Shown here one piece after another: positions 16,438 to 24,483 of a DNA stretch of 33,589 nucleotides (the first letter of the stretch is position 1; every line of letters begins with the position of its first letter). The translations under genes and the position numbers were made by a program. The notes under the pieces are model-generated. The model was not told the origin of the DNA, did no database searches, and saw nothing but the letters and a program-made list of their open reading frames with translations. Location: assembly GCF_000636015.1 (NCBI RefSeq), contig NZ_JFZJ01000025.1, positions 1-33,589 of the forward strand, given 5' to 3'. This DNA comes from Rhodomicrobium udaipurense JA643 (GTDB taxonomy: Bacteria > Pseudomonadota > Alphaproteobacteria > Rhizobiales > Rhodomicrobiaceae).

Positions 16438-16983
16438 CTACTGGCCCTTCATCAGATCGTTGAAGACCTGCGTCGAATGCTTGGACGCATTGGCGACGAG
16501 TTGCGTTTCGATGGCGAACTGGAAACTGCCCTTGAGAAGGCGGAGCGCCTCCGCGGTGCTGAAAGCTTCGCCGCCGTTTTTCGCGGCCTCGGAGGTGCCG
16601 GCGTCCCCTGTGCCGACGATCTTCGAGACGAATTCGTCGACCTGCGAAGAGTAGCCCGATGTGCGGCTCTGGAACGTCTCCATGTAGGACGAAAGGCCAC
16701 CGCCCAAGCTGTCGCGGCCATCAGCGGGGCGCATTTCCACGGTCGTGGACTGAGCGAGATCGACGCGCGCGGAGCCCGCCGTTTCGACCGCCTTGCGGCG
16801 CGCTTCCTCGGTCGCCTGGAAAGAGAGCGAGGCAGTTTCGGATGCTTTCGCGATGCCGGTCTCGAAAGCCTGAGCGAGATGCGCGTCGCTGACTGACACA
16901 GCCGCCTGCTGCACTTCGACTGCACTTTGACGGACCGCCTGGCCAACTGCCTCGACGGCACCGATACCCGCTTCGAAACTCAT
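16438..16983 (-). CDS. sctI: T3SS inner rod-like protein (SctI/NolB position)
   Basis: The product is 181 residues. ATG 16983 follows GGGGGG closely and is preferred over an in-frame codon at 17004. The N-terminal two-thirds is Ala/Ser/Glu-rich helix; the last ~45 residues (STAEALRLLKGSFQFAIETQLVANASKH...FNDLMKGQ) match the pattern of SctI inner-rod proteins (leucine-rich helix, then a terminal L(L/M)KGQ). The length is above YscI but close to rhizobial NolB, which occupies the same place: first gene of the nolB-nolT-nolU-nolV operon, divergent from nolW. The AT-rich region upstream is its likely promoter. Confidence 0.75.
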   Translation of the reverse strand: MSFEAGIGAVEAVGQAVRQSAVEVQQAAVSVSDAHLAQAFETGIAKASETASLSFQATEEARRKAVETAGSARVDLAQSTTVEMRPADGRDSLGGGLSSYMETFQSRTSGYSSQVDEFVSKIVGTGDAGTSEAAKNGGEAFSTAEALRLLKGSFQFAIETQLVANASKHSTQVFNDLMKGQ

Positions 16984-17077
16984 TGTCCCCCCACTCGACA
17001 ACAAAGTTCAATAACGCTTTCATCTACTCAAGCGGGTAAAGCCCATTTCACCCGCTGAGCATGCGGCAAGGGTGCCG

Positions 17078-17374
17078 CTGACTGAAAGATAAGATAAAAT
17101 AGTCAGAACGCTCCTGTTTATACTAAAATATTACATCAAGCGGAAAACAGCCTATTTCAAAAAAACTATATTGTCAAAAAAATATATATTTGAGAAAAAT
17201 TGTATATTGCTCAGCGTAACTGCCTGATGGCCATTATGGTGTCATATACATGTGTTTTGTGACAGCTGAATTACGACATTGTGCCGTTTTCTGGCCCGCC
17301 CGGGTCGGACATCTGCATACGGAGCGAGCCGCTTTGTACACTTACGCGAGAACTGTTTTCGGGAGGCCGCATTG
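17078..17374. promoter_or_regulatory. AT-rich divergent promoter region between the sctI operon and nolW-like gene
   Basis: The core at about 17095-17215 is strikingly AT-rich (runs such as ATATATATTTGAGAAAAATTG) inside GC-rich surroundings. It separates the leftward sctI-U operon from the rightward secretin N-domain gene. A half-box CTGACTGAAA at 17078-17087 matches the first ten bases of the regulator-promoter box, but its second half (GATAAG) does not. AT-richness here could bind a xenogeneic silencer of MucR/Ros or H-NS type. No gene is seen in it. Confidence 0.5.
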
Positions 17375-18016
17375 ATGAGAGTGCAGACATACCTTCGCTG
17401 CCGACTGGTATCAGTCGCTGCTGTGGCGATGACGGCTGTTTGGGCCGGGCCCGTGGCAATTGCCGCTGAACCCGCACTGCCGGATACGCCCTATCCTTAC
17501 AGCGTCGTTGAACAGGACGTGTCCGTTGCGCTTCGCGAGTTCGGCCATAATGTCGGCATCCCCATCGAAACCAGTTCGAAAGTACAAGGACGCCTGCGCG
17601 GACGACTTGAGCGCCTGACGGCCAAACAATTTCTGGTGAATATTTGCGCGGCCTACGCGCTAGACTGGTATTACGACGGGTACACGCTTTACATTTCCTC
17701 GGCCGATGAGAAGACGACGCGTTTCGTTTCGCTGCCCTCCTCTCCGCCTGAGGAACTCGTGAAGGCCCTCAAGATCCTCGGCTTCAGCGATGAGCGCTAC
17801 CCGCTGCGCGCGGGGCCGAAAGCTGGATCGGTGATCGTGTCCGGACCGCCGCGCTATGTTTCCCTCGTGGAACAAACTGCGATTGCGCTTCCCAACCTCG
17901 AAAACGTCCGCATCGGTCCAGCGCCCGGCCCGGTTTCCCAAACTACGATCTATCGTGGATCGGCGGCCGAGATCGTGAAGTTTTCATCGGAGGCGAAGGT
18001 AGGTCGGAGGCAGTAA
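17375..18016 (+). CDS. nolW: Secretin N-domain protein, RhcC1/NolW-like
   Basis: The product is 213 residues. A signal peptide covers about residues 1-30 (RCRLVSVAAVAMTAVWAGPVAIAAEP). An N0-type domain follows (PYPYSVVEQDVSVALREFGHNVGIPIETSSKVQGRLRG and the YALDWYYDGYTLYISSADE strand), then an N1-type region (PEELVKALKILGFSDERYPLRAG...GSVIVSGPPRYV). These are the two periplasmic domains at the start of T3SS secretins. The gene then stops, without N3 or the barrel. Rhizobial T3SSs have exactly this split: NolW/RhcC1 alone, divergent from nolB. ATG 17375 has GGGAGG 8 bases upstream. Confidence 0.83.
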   Translation: MRVQTYLRCRLVSVAAVAMTAVWAGPVAIAAEPALPDTPYPYSVVEQDVSVALREFGHNVGIPIETSSKVQGRLRGRLERLTAKQFLVNICAAYALDWYYDGYTLYISSADEKTTRFVSLPSSPPEELVKALKILGFSDERYPLRAGPKAGSVIVSGPPRYVSLVEQTAIALPNLENVRIGPAPGPVSQTTIYRGSAAEIVKFSSEAKVGRRQ

Positions 18017-18034
18017 CGAACTGAATTCCGAGAA

Positions 18035-18069
18035 AAAAGACCGCTGCATCGCCGGTGCAGCGGTCTTTT
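18035..18069. terminator. Bidirectional Rho-independent terminator
   Basis: A perfect 14-bp stem (AAAAGACCGCTGCA / TGCAGCGGTCTTTT) has a 7-base loop, with A-run and T-run on either side. It lies between the convergent nolW-like gene and the VWD-needle gene, so it can serve both. Confidence 0.9.
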
Positions 18070-18080
18070 CTTGTGCCGTT

Positions 18081-18127
18081 GGTCCCGTTGTTCCCAAACG
18101 GGACCGGGGCCGACTGATCGGCCCCGG
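18081..18127. other. Two further adjacent hairpins
   Basis: GGTCCCGTT/AACGGGACC (18081-18089, 18097-18105) and CCGGGGCCG/CGGCCCCGG (18104-18112, 18119-18127) follow the terminator directly and share two bases. Together with the terminator they make three stems in 93 bp downstream of the VWD-needle gene stop. They may stabilise the 3' end of that mRNA. Confidence 0.55.
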
Positions 18128-18136
18128 GCGTCATGC

Positions 18137-19078
18137 TTACTGCGGAACCTTGCCGGTGGCATCCTTCAGAGCATTGCCGAGCGTGTTGATTGCGGTGGTC
18201 GCGGCAGACACCTTCGTGGCGAATTCGAACATCGCCTTCTGGAAATTGAGGGCATCCTGCGTGGTGTCGCCTTCGAGTTCCGGCACTTCAAAGTCGGTGT
18301 TGATCGAGGAAAGTCCGCCACCGTTCGAGTGATGGCCGTGGCCATTGCCACCGAGTTCATCGCCGGAATAGCCGACCTGGTTCTTTGGCGTGGAGAACAG
18401 GTTCGACACCTCGAAGTGCTTGTAGTCGGTGTCGATCTTGTCACCGTCGAGGCTCTGGCCCCAGAGGCCGCCCGGCTCGCGATCCTGACCGGCGTCGGTC
18501 GCCTTCAGGTCGAGGTCGAAGTAGTCGCCTTTGTCCGTGAAGGTGATCTGATAGTGATTGTTCTTGATGGTGATCTTGTCGCCGTGCTTCTCGACAGCGC
18601 CATTGAGATACGAACCGTCTTCCGTGATCTCCTTGCCGTTGATCGTGAGCTTGCCGTCGGCGGTCGCCTTGATCTCGTCGCCGTCGAGAATAACACCCAG
18701 TTCGCCGACCGTGGTCGCGCCGTTGCTGCCGTACGCCTGGAACTTGGCATTGACATTGATGCCTTCGTCGCTCAGCAAGTTGTACTTATGACCAGCCTCG
18801 CCCTGAATATCATATTTCTGACCTTTGGCGCCTTCAAAGTGCGGATCGCCCCAGATGCGGCCGGTGCCGTCGTAGCCTTCTTCGCTCGTCTTGCCGCGGC
18901 AGTTCGAAGAGTTGGAAGAACTGGAGGAGTTGGAGGAAGAGTCGCCGTGGTGGCAATGATGATTGCCGCCGGACTTGAGCAGATCGGCGAACGCTTCCAG
19001 AATCTTGGCGTCCTGCTTCAGGTTGCCGGCCACATTGTCGAGGGCCGTCGACAATAGGTTTGAAATGATATTGCTCAT
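18137..19078 (-). CDS. GDPH-domain (VWD/DUF1521-like) protein with a C-terminal T3SS needle-like module
   Basis: The product is 313 residues. It has a short helical N-terminus with no signal peptide, then a His/Ser/Cys-rich linker (about 38-62). A domain opens with GRIWGDPHFEG (GDPH at 77-80) and continues with strands to about 235. GDPH is the Asp-Pro self-cleavage motif of VWD domains and of the calcium-induced DUF1521 domain of the rhizobial effector NopE1; I cannot tell which of the two families applies. The last 58 residues match the needle-like protein at 25755-25943 at about 45 of 58 positions, including GDTTQDAL and ATKVSAATTAINTLGNA. A tts-like box lies 93 bp upstream and AAAGGA precedes the ATG. 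It may be a needle-incorporated tip or adhesin subunit, or a secreted substrate using the needle module for export. Confidence 0.75.
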   Translation of the reverse strand: MSNIISNLLSTALDNVAGNLKQDAKILEAFADLLKSGGNHHCHHGDSSSNSSSSSNSSNCRGKTSEEGYDGTGRIWGDPHFEGAKGQKYDIQGEAGHKYNLLSDEGINVNAKFQAYGSNGATTVGELGVILDGDEIKATADGKLTINGKEITEDGSYLNGAVEKHGDKITIKNNHYQITFTDKGDYFDLDLKATDAGQDREPGGLWGQSLDGDKIDTDYKHFEVSNLFSTPKNQVGYSGDELGGNGHGHHSNGGGLSSINTDFEVPELEGDTTQDALNFQKAMFEFATKVSAATTAINTLGNALKDATGKVPQ

Positions 19079-19170
19079 AACGGTTCCTTTTTCGAGCCTT
19101 GAATGACTTCCTAGAAGCCCACGCCTCAGGCGCCGGCTGCAATGTGCGTATGGAACCTACCGGGCTTATC

Positions 19171-19186
19171 CTGACGTAATCCTGTC
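19171..19186 (-). promoter_or_regulatory. tts-box-like site upstream of the VWD-needle gene
   Basis: The + strand reads CTGACGTAATCCTGTC. It lies 93 bp upstream of the ATG at 19078, in the same orientation relative to the gene as the other boxes. The rest of the 307-bp intergenic region (19079-19385) must also hold the promoter for the rightward cpaC-like gene; I see no clear hexamers there. Confidence 0.6.
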
Positions 19187-19385
19187 CTCTCCGAGCAATT
19201 TTGGATTCTCGTAAAGGTTTTAAGTATTCCGTCGCACCAACAACCCTAGATTGTTAAAGTGTGGTGGCCGATCATCTTTGGCATGTATATCGGTTCATCT
19301 CCCTCGGCTTGCGGCGTATTTTCGCAAAACTGTCACACAACGCCCCGTATGGTTTCTCAGTTTTCAGTGATCGTAAGATCAACGC

Positions 19386-20858
19386 ATGAACGGGGTGGGT
19401 CTCATGCGCGTCATCCAGACATGGCTGGCTGCGGCTTCGGAAAAACCAAAAGCACGGGCCGTCATCGCTCGCGGCAGGCGCCGTAATGTCTGGCGCGCGG
19501 TGCTATGGTGTGCGCTCTGCGTCTGTATCGGGGTACAGTCAAGCCGCGCGCAGAACGGACAGATCGAGATCCAGCGGCGGGACTTCGACCGGGAACTGAG
19601 GCTTTCCACATCGAGCGGAAAACTCATTCAGTTGCAGGGCGGAGCCGGAACGATGTTCATCGCGGATCCATCCATCGCCGATATTCAGCTCCCATCGCCG
19701 GATCGCGTCTTCATCTATGGCAAGAAGCCCGGCCGGACGACGTTCTATGCGCTTCGTCAGGATGGAACGCAGGCCGAAACGTTCACCATCATCGTGACGC
19801 ACAATCTCGCGGACCTCAATCGACTGCTTCGGTCTCAAATTGACGAGCTCAAGATACAGTTCGTCGATACGCCGCAGGGTCTCGTCATCGGCGGTGTAGT
19901 GCCAACGGCCGAAGTGGCGGAACGTGTCAAGACCATCGCCAACAAGCTGGCGGGCGAAGGCAACACGGTCATTTCAAGCCTGCGCGTCTCCGGCTCGATG
20001 CAGGTTTCCATCCGCGTGCGCATTGCGGAAATTTCCCGCAGCGTCATCAAGCAACTCGGCGTAAACTGGGCCGCGGTCGGAAAATCGGGGGCATTCACGT
20101 TCGGTCTCGCGAGTGGCTCACTGTCGACCGCCGTGAACAGTTCCCTTCAGAGCGCGGCTGCTGGCGGTTCGATCGCGAAGGGCGCGAACATCACGACGCT
20201 CGTCGACGCGCTCGCGACGCAGGGGCTCGCCTCGATCCTCGCCGAACCGACGCTGACCGCCGTTTCCGGCGAAAAGGCGAGCTTCCTCGCGGGCGGCGAG
20301 TTTCCGGTGCCGGTGGCTCAGTCGGCCACCAACAACATTTCCGTCGATTACCGCAAATATGGCGTCAGCCTCGACTTCACGCCCGTCGTCATATCCGACC
20401 GCATCATCAGCCTCAACGTGAAGCCCGAGGTCAGCGACATATCGGCTAACGGCGCGGTGGTGATGAACAATATCCAGATCCCCGCCATCACTACGCGGCG
20501 GGCGGAAACAACGGTGCAACTCGGCAGCGGCGAGAGCCTCGTTCTCGCGGGCCTCATCCAGAACCGCTTCAGCACGGACGTCGACAAGCTTCCCGGCCTG
20601 GGCGACATCCCGATCCTCGGCACGCTGTTCCGCTCGTCGAGCTTCCAGAAAAACGAGTCGGAACTCATCATCATCGTGACGCCCTATCTTGTCAGGCCCG
20701 CCAGTTCACCTAATGCCTTCCGGCTTCCGACCGACAGCGTTGAGCCCTCCGGCGATGTCGACCGAATTCTTGAAGGGCGGCTCGCGAACAGCAGGACGCC
20801 GGCCGGATCGAAACCGCCGGTAAAGCTGCGTGGCGATCCGGGCTTTATCTACAAGTGA
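19386..20858 (+). CDS. cpaC: Secretin of the Tad/CpaC type (RhcC2 role)
   Basis: The product is 490 residues. ATG 19386 is the first start; an in-frame ATG at 19404 follows GGGGTGGG and may be the true one. A late signal segment (about 37-56, AVLWCALCVCIGVQSSRAQ) precedes a pilus-assembly N-terminal domain (about 60-130, LSTSSGKLIQLQGGAGTMFIADPSIADIQ). A BON-like segment (about 150-205) and a full secretin barrel domain (about 215-440, including LVDALATQGLASILAEPTLT, GEKASFLAGGEFPVPV and LPGLGDIPILGTLFRS) follow. This is the CpaC/RcpA architecture of Tad pili, not that of a canonical SctC. With the separate NolW-like N-domain protein next door and no other secretin in the window, it probably forms the T3SS outer-membrane channel. 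Confidence 0.88.
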   Translation: MNGVGLMRVIQTWLAAASEKPKARAVIARGRRRNVWRAVLWCALCVCIGVQSSRAQNGQIEIQRRDFDRELRLSTSSGKLIQLQGGAGTMFIADPSIADIQLPSPDRVFIYGKKPGRTTFYALRQDGTQAETFTIIVTHNLADLNRLLRSQIDELKIQFVDTPQGLVIGGVVPTAEVAERVKTIANKLAGEGNTVISSLRVSGSMQVSIRVRIAEISRSVIKQLGVNWAAVGKSGAFTFGLASGSLSTAVNSSLQSAAAGGSIAKGANITTLVDALATQGLASILAEPTLTAVSGEKASFLAGGEFPVPVAQSATNNISVDYRKYGVSLDFTPVVISDRIISLNVKPEVSDISANGAVVMNNIQIPAITTRRAETTVQLGSGESLVLAGLIQNRFSTDVDKLPGLGDIPILGTLFRSSSFQKNESELIIIVTPYLVRPASSPNAFRLPTDSVEPSGDVDRILEGRLANSRTPAGSKPPVKLRGDPGFIYK

Positions 20859-20917
20859 CCCGGAACCGGACAGTTGCAGCTAGTACTTCAGGGCCTCGCC
20901 CATACAAGGAGCATGAG

Positions 20918-21541
20918 ATGAAAAGGACTGCATCCTCCACGGCGCTTCTGGTTGCGGCATTCTTCTCTTGCGCCTCGCTTGCTGTCGCGGCGGAACCAAT
21001 CGTCTATGCGCTGAAGGTGTCGGTTCAGGGCGACCGCCGCATCGAAACCTATGTCGGCAATGATTGGAGTTTTTTCCGGGCCGATCTCGCCCATGCCGTG
21101 CAGGAAGCGGGGAGAGGCGCGCCGGAACTTGTCGGGGCAGAGATCGTTGCTCCGTCCGCTCCCTTTGATCGGGGCGGTATCGTCGGGCTTCTGGAAACGC
21201 TCGGCGTCGACCGGCGCAACATTGCGCTGAGGCTGGCCCGCACGTCGCGCCCGACCGAGATTCGGCTTCGCAGTCTTGCCGCCGTTTGCGCACATGCTCC
21301 ACGCCAGTTCGATACGCTGTTCGGCCTCGAATACGAAGACAACCGCTTCGATCACGCGACGGGATGCGCGACGCGTTCGAGCATTGAAGCGCAGGTCGCG
21401 AACAAGACGGACCTGGCACGCGGGCGGGGCTCCCGGCTTTCGGACGGCGACCGTGCAGCCGCCATCGTCAGCCACTACCGCGACTGGAAACCGGAGAACG
21501 GTCAGGGCCAGACCCAGCAGAAAACTAACGCCGCTCAATAG
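20918..21541 (+). CDS. cpaD: CpaD-like pilus biogenesis protein
   Basis: The product is 207 residues. ATG 20918 sits 6 bases after AAGGAG, so the longer frame from 20855 is rejected. A signal peptide occupies about residues 1-23 (STALLVAAFFSCASLAVAAEP). The C-terminal half has DHATGCATRSSIEAQVANKTDLARGRGSRLSDGDRAAAIVSHYRDW, the diagnostic (F)GCAT-x-N/S...A-x-VA-(N/D)-x-x-DL-x-x-GR block of CpaD, an outer-membrane partner of the CpaC secretin. The usual lipobox Cys is not obvious. It follows cpaC by 59 bp and ends convergently, overlapping the TPR gene by 17 bp. Confidence 0.78.
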   Translation: MKRTASSTALLVAAFFSCASLAVAAEPIVYALKVSVQGDRRIETYVGNDWSFFRADLAHAVQEAGRGAPELVGAEIVAPSAPFDRGGIVGLLETLGVDRRNIALRLARTSRPTEIRLRSLAAVCAHAPRQFDTLFGLEYEDNRFDHATGCATRSSIEAQVANKTDLARGRGSRLSDGDRAAAIVSHYRDWKPENGQGQTQQKTNAAQ

Positions 21542-22337
21542 AACCGTAGACGCGCAGATCGTTTCTTACGGCCTCGTCGTCGTAGTCCGCCTTGCCGTAG
21601 CGCGCTGCGGAGACGAGGTCGCCCTTCATCCCGTAAGCGAGCGCAAGGTTCTGTCGCGCCTTGAGGCCGACAAGCCCTTCATCGCTCGCAAGCGGCGTCA
21701 GTTCGGCGATGGCGCGGTCGAAATCGCCGCCGAGCGCGAGCGACAGCCCGTAGTTGTTTCGGACGGCGCCGTTTTTCGTATCGACGGCAAGCGCTCTGAC
21801 ATACGCCTTCTGCGCCTCTTGGTGGCGGCGAAGCGAATCGAGGGAGACGCCGAGGCCATTCAGCGCGTCGACGCTGCGGGAATCCTTTTCCAGCGCATCT
21901 TCGAACATCGCGCGAGCGGGGCGCGGCTGATGAAGCGCCAGATAGGCCTTTCCCGCCCAGATGTAGTTATCGATGATGTCGGGGTTTTGCTCGATCCCCG
22001 CCCTGAAATGCTTTAGCGCGCCCGAAGCGTCGTCTCGATCGAGCATCGTCTGGCCGAGAGACGTCCGGACGCCGTTCATATGCGGCTGGTCCTGGAGCAC
22101 ACGTTCGTAAATGCGGGATGCGGCTTCCGAATCTCCCGCCGCTTTCATTTCGTCGGCGAGCCTGAGGAGAGGGGCCGTGTCCGGGCCGGCGGCTTCGTCG
22201 TTCCGGACAGCCGTCGTGTCGAAACGCATGGCTTCGGAACCGACGCATCCGCCGAGAGCCGTTGCACAGAAGAGCGCCATCCACGTCGACGCCAGAATGG
22301 TGCGAACACACCCTCGATGAGCGCTGTCCGCCATCAT
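21525..22337 (-). CDS. tadD: TPR lipoprotein, TadD-like (y4yS position)
   Basis: The product is 270 residues. The signal peptide ends in a lipobox (ALGGC, Cys about 30). At least five tetratricopeptide repeats follow from about residue 55 to 235 (for example ALKHFRAGIEQNPDIIDNYIWAGKAYL and ALNGLGVSLDSLRRHQEAQKAYVRAL). Tad systems use such a lipoprotein (TadD) to pilot or stabilise the CpaC secretin. Rhizobial T3SS clusters carry a TPR gene (y4yS) directly after rhcV, exactly as here. Its ATG overlaps the sctV stop by 4 bp, so it is expressed with the T3SS core. Confidence 0.83.
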   Translation of the reverse strand: MMADSAHRGCVRTILASTWMALFCATALGGCVGSEAMRFDTTAVRNDEAAGPDTAPLLRLADEMKAAGDSEAASRIYERVLQDQPHMNGVRTSLGQTMLDRDDASGALKHFRAGIEQNPDIIDNYIWAGKAYLALHQPRPARAMFEDALEKDSRSVDALNGLGVSLDSLRRHQEAQKAYVRALAVDTKNGAVRNNYGLSLALGGDFDRAIAELTPLASDEGLVGLKARQNLALAYGMKGDLVSAARYGKADYDDEAVRNDLRVYGSIERR

Positions 22338-24439
22338 TCAGCCGCCGCTGCTGCCTCTACGCGTGGAGCAAGGTCGATCACGGCAAGTGTGCGGATCGAG
22401 AACTCCGGCGAGATTTCCTGATAGGAAATTACGGGGAAGCGCAGGTCCGTTTTCGACAGAAGCCCCCATACCAGACGCCGCAGATCGGCCGAGACGAGAA
22501 CCACCGCGCGCTCCGCGATCAGTTCATCGAGTCCGGCGGAACGACTGCGCACCATCTCCACGAAAGCGTTGCCGAGGTCCGGGTCGATGTTTTGCTGATT
22601 GCGGGCAAGCGCCTGCTGGGCTGCGCGCCTCAGCATGTCCTCGCTCTCGCGTGGCACGAGCAGCGCTGGCACGACCTTGTCGGTCCCGCCAGCCTGAAAA
22701 CTGATCTGCCGCTTCAGGACCGCGCGGACATGTGTCGTCAACGCGTAGTTATCCTGTTCGCGCGGCGCCCATTCGAGCAGCGCCTCGAAGATGAGGCGAA
22801 GGTTGCGGATCGAGACGCGTTCCTCCAGAAGCCGCTTCAGCACATCGGCCATTCGCTGGATCGGCACGACCTTCTGCACTTCACGCACGAGATCCTTGTA
22901 GTCGCCTTCCATCGACGCGATAAGCCGCCGCGTTTCCTGGATGCCGAGGAAATGCGCCGCGTTCTGACGCAGGACGAGCAGAAGATCGTTTTCGATGAGT
23001 TGCGCGAGCGTGAGATAGCGGAGCGACGCGCCATCCAGCGCCGTGCGGAAGCTCTGGTCGACGGCCACGATCTCGTTCCGCGTTCCCGCCTGAAGCGTGT
23101 CATGGGGGATGTCGAGCTTCGCAAGCTGCTGCTCAACTTTGCGCACGAGGAAAACGCAACCCTGATCCACGTCGCGAACGATCTCCGGCACCATCTCCAA
23201 TTCGATGACGTAGCGCGAGGCAGGCAGCGTCTCGTCGATATGGAACGCGATGCCGGGCGTGGAAATGCCTAACCCCTGCGTGACGCGGTGCGCGATCTGG
23301 CGCAGCCTCTGGTCGACGCCGTCGTGTTTCAGGTTCTCGAACAGGTAGGGGCTCAGGGTAACGACGATCTGCGGCCCGGCGGGCACCGGAGACTGGGCCG
23401 AAATCTCCGCCGTCATGAGACGCGCGACCGGCAACGTGGCTTCCTCCTCGCGCCGTTTTTGCCGCCGCCCCATGGCAATCCCGAGCCCTCCGACAATCGC
23501 GGCCAGCGCGAGGAACACGAATGTGGGAAATCCCGGCACCATGGCGAGGGCGAGCAGCACAAGCGCCGCGATGCGAAGCGCCTCGGGCTGAGCGCCGATC
23601 TGCGAGACAATGTCGGTGCCGAGATTGCGGCTCGCGCCGCCCGTCACACGCGTGACGATGATTCCCGCCGTCAGCGACACGAACAGCGCCGGGATCTGCG
23701 CAATGAGCCCTTCGCCGACGCTGAGCAGCGAGAATACATGCGCGGAGTCGTTGAAGCTCAATCCCCGCTGCATCATGCCGACGGCTATGCCGCCGATGAG
23801 GTTGATGACGATGATGATGATGCCCGCGATGGCGTCGCCCTTGACGAACTTCATCGCGCCGTCCATCGCGCCGTAAAGCTGGCTTTCGCGTTCCAGAAGT
23901 TGGCGGCGACGGCGCGCCTCGGCCTGGTCGATGTCGCCGTTCCTGAGATCGCTGTCGATGCTCATCTGCTTGCCGGGCAGGCCGTCGAGGCTGAAGCGAG
24001 CGGCGACTTCGGCTACGCGCTCGGACCCCTTTGTGATAACGACGAACTGCACGATAGTGATGATGAGAAAGACGACGAGGCCGACCAGCACGTTACCGGA
24101 AATCACAAACTCGCCGAAGGTTTCGATGATCTGGCCTGCGTCCGCATTGATGAGGACGAGGCGCGTGGAAGCGATGGAGATCGACAGTCGAAACACGGTC
24201 GAGATAAGGATCACGGCGGGCAATGCCGAGAACTCGACTGGCGATCGCACGTAGAACGCCACCATCAGGAGCAGCACCGAAAACGAGATGTTCGTCGCGA
24301 TCAGCACGTCCGCCATCAGCGGCGTGATCGGGAGGATCATCGCCGCGAGCGCCGTCACGATGAAGACGACCACGACCAGATCCGGTCGTGTGCTGGCCGC
24401 ATTGAGGAGCCTTGCCAGATAGGTCGCCGATGAACGCAT
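22334..24439 (-). CDS. sctV: T3SS export gate protein SctV
   Basis: The product is 701 residues, FlhA/YscV/RhcV family. About eight hydrophobic helices fill residues 1-325, with the FHIPEP-type signature region NADAGQIIETFGEFVISGNVLVG and the loop VARFSLDGLPGKQMSIDSDLRNGDID (RFxLDxLPGKQMxIDxDL, family-defining). The cytoplasmic nonamer-forming domain (about 345-701) includes HIDETLPASRYVIELEMVPE and ISYQEISPEFSIRTL. It starts downstream of sctD across a 124-bp gap occupied by a palindromic repeat. Confidence 0.95.
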   Translation of the reverse strand: MRSSATYLARLLNAASTRPDLVVVVFIVTALAAMILPITPLMADVLIATNISFSVLLLMVAFYVRSPVEFSALPAVILISTVFRLSISIASTRLVLINADAGQIIETFGEFVISGNVLVGLVVFLIITIVQFVVITKGSERVAEVAARFSLDGLPGKQMSIDSDLRNGDIDQAEARRRRQLLERESQLYGAMDGAMKFVKGDAIAGIIIIVINLIGGIAVGMMQRGLSFNDSAHVFSLLSVGEGLIAQIPALFVSLTAGIIVTRVTGGASRNLGTDIVSQIGAQPEALRIAALVLLALAMVPGFPTFVFLALAAIVGGLGIAMGRRQKRREEEATLPVARLMTAEISAQSPVPAGPQIVVTLSPYLFENLKHDGVDQRLRQIAHRVTQGLGISTPGIAFHIDETLPASRYVIELEMVPEIVRDVDQGCVFLVRKVEQQLAKLDIPHDTLQAGTRNEIVAVDQSFRTALDGASLRYLTLAQLIENDLLLVLRQNAAHFLGIQETRRLIASMEGDYKDLVREVQKVVPIQRMADVLKRLLEERVSIRNLRLIFEALLEWAPREQDNYALTTHVRAVLKRQISFQAGGTDKVVPALLVPRESEDMLRRAAQQALARNQQNIDPDLGNAFVEMVRSRSAGLDELIAERAVVLVSADLRRLVWGLLSKTDLRFPVISYQEISPEFSIRTLAVIDLAPRVEAAAAAE

Positions 24440-24483
24440 GGAACACCTGCCGGAAAGAGGGGACGGAAAGGGCGGCCTGACGG

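Noticed and set aside
8521..16983. Flagellar export genes
   Set aside because: SctJ is a lipoprotein and SctD, SctK, SctI and secretin genes are present with rhizobial T3SS order; no flagellin, hook or rod genes occur.
17078..17093. Sixth tts-like box upstream of the sctI operon
   Set aside because: Only the first ten bases match (CTGACTGAAA); the essential second half-site CTGTC is missing, so it is mentioned only as a half-site.
18071..19057. Plus-strand ORF of 328 codons with Val/Ala-rich sequence
   Set aside because: It is antisense to the VWD-needle gene and begins inside the terminator region; the opposite strand has a ribosome-binding site, recognisable GDPH domain and homologous needle tail.
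19386..22337. A Tad pilus locus
   Set aside because: Only cpaC, cpaD and tadD types are present; no prepilin, prepilin peptidase, TadA ATPase or TadB/C genes are seen, and tadD is translationally coupled to sctV.
23288..24433. Long plus-strand ORF of 381 codons, His/Arg/Asp/Glu-rich
   Set aside because: It is antisense to sctV and shows low-complexity composition caused by high GC in the opposite frame.
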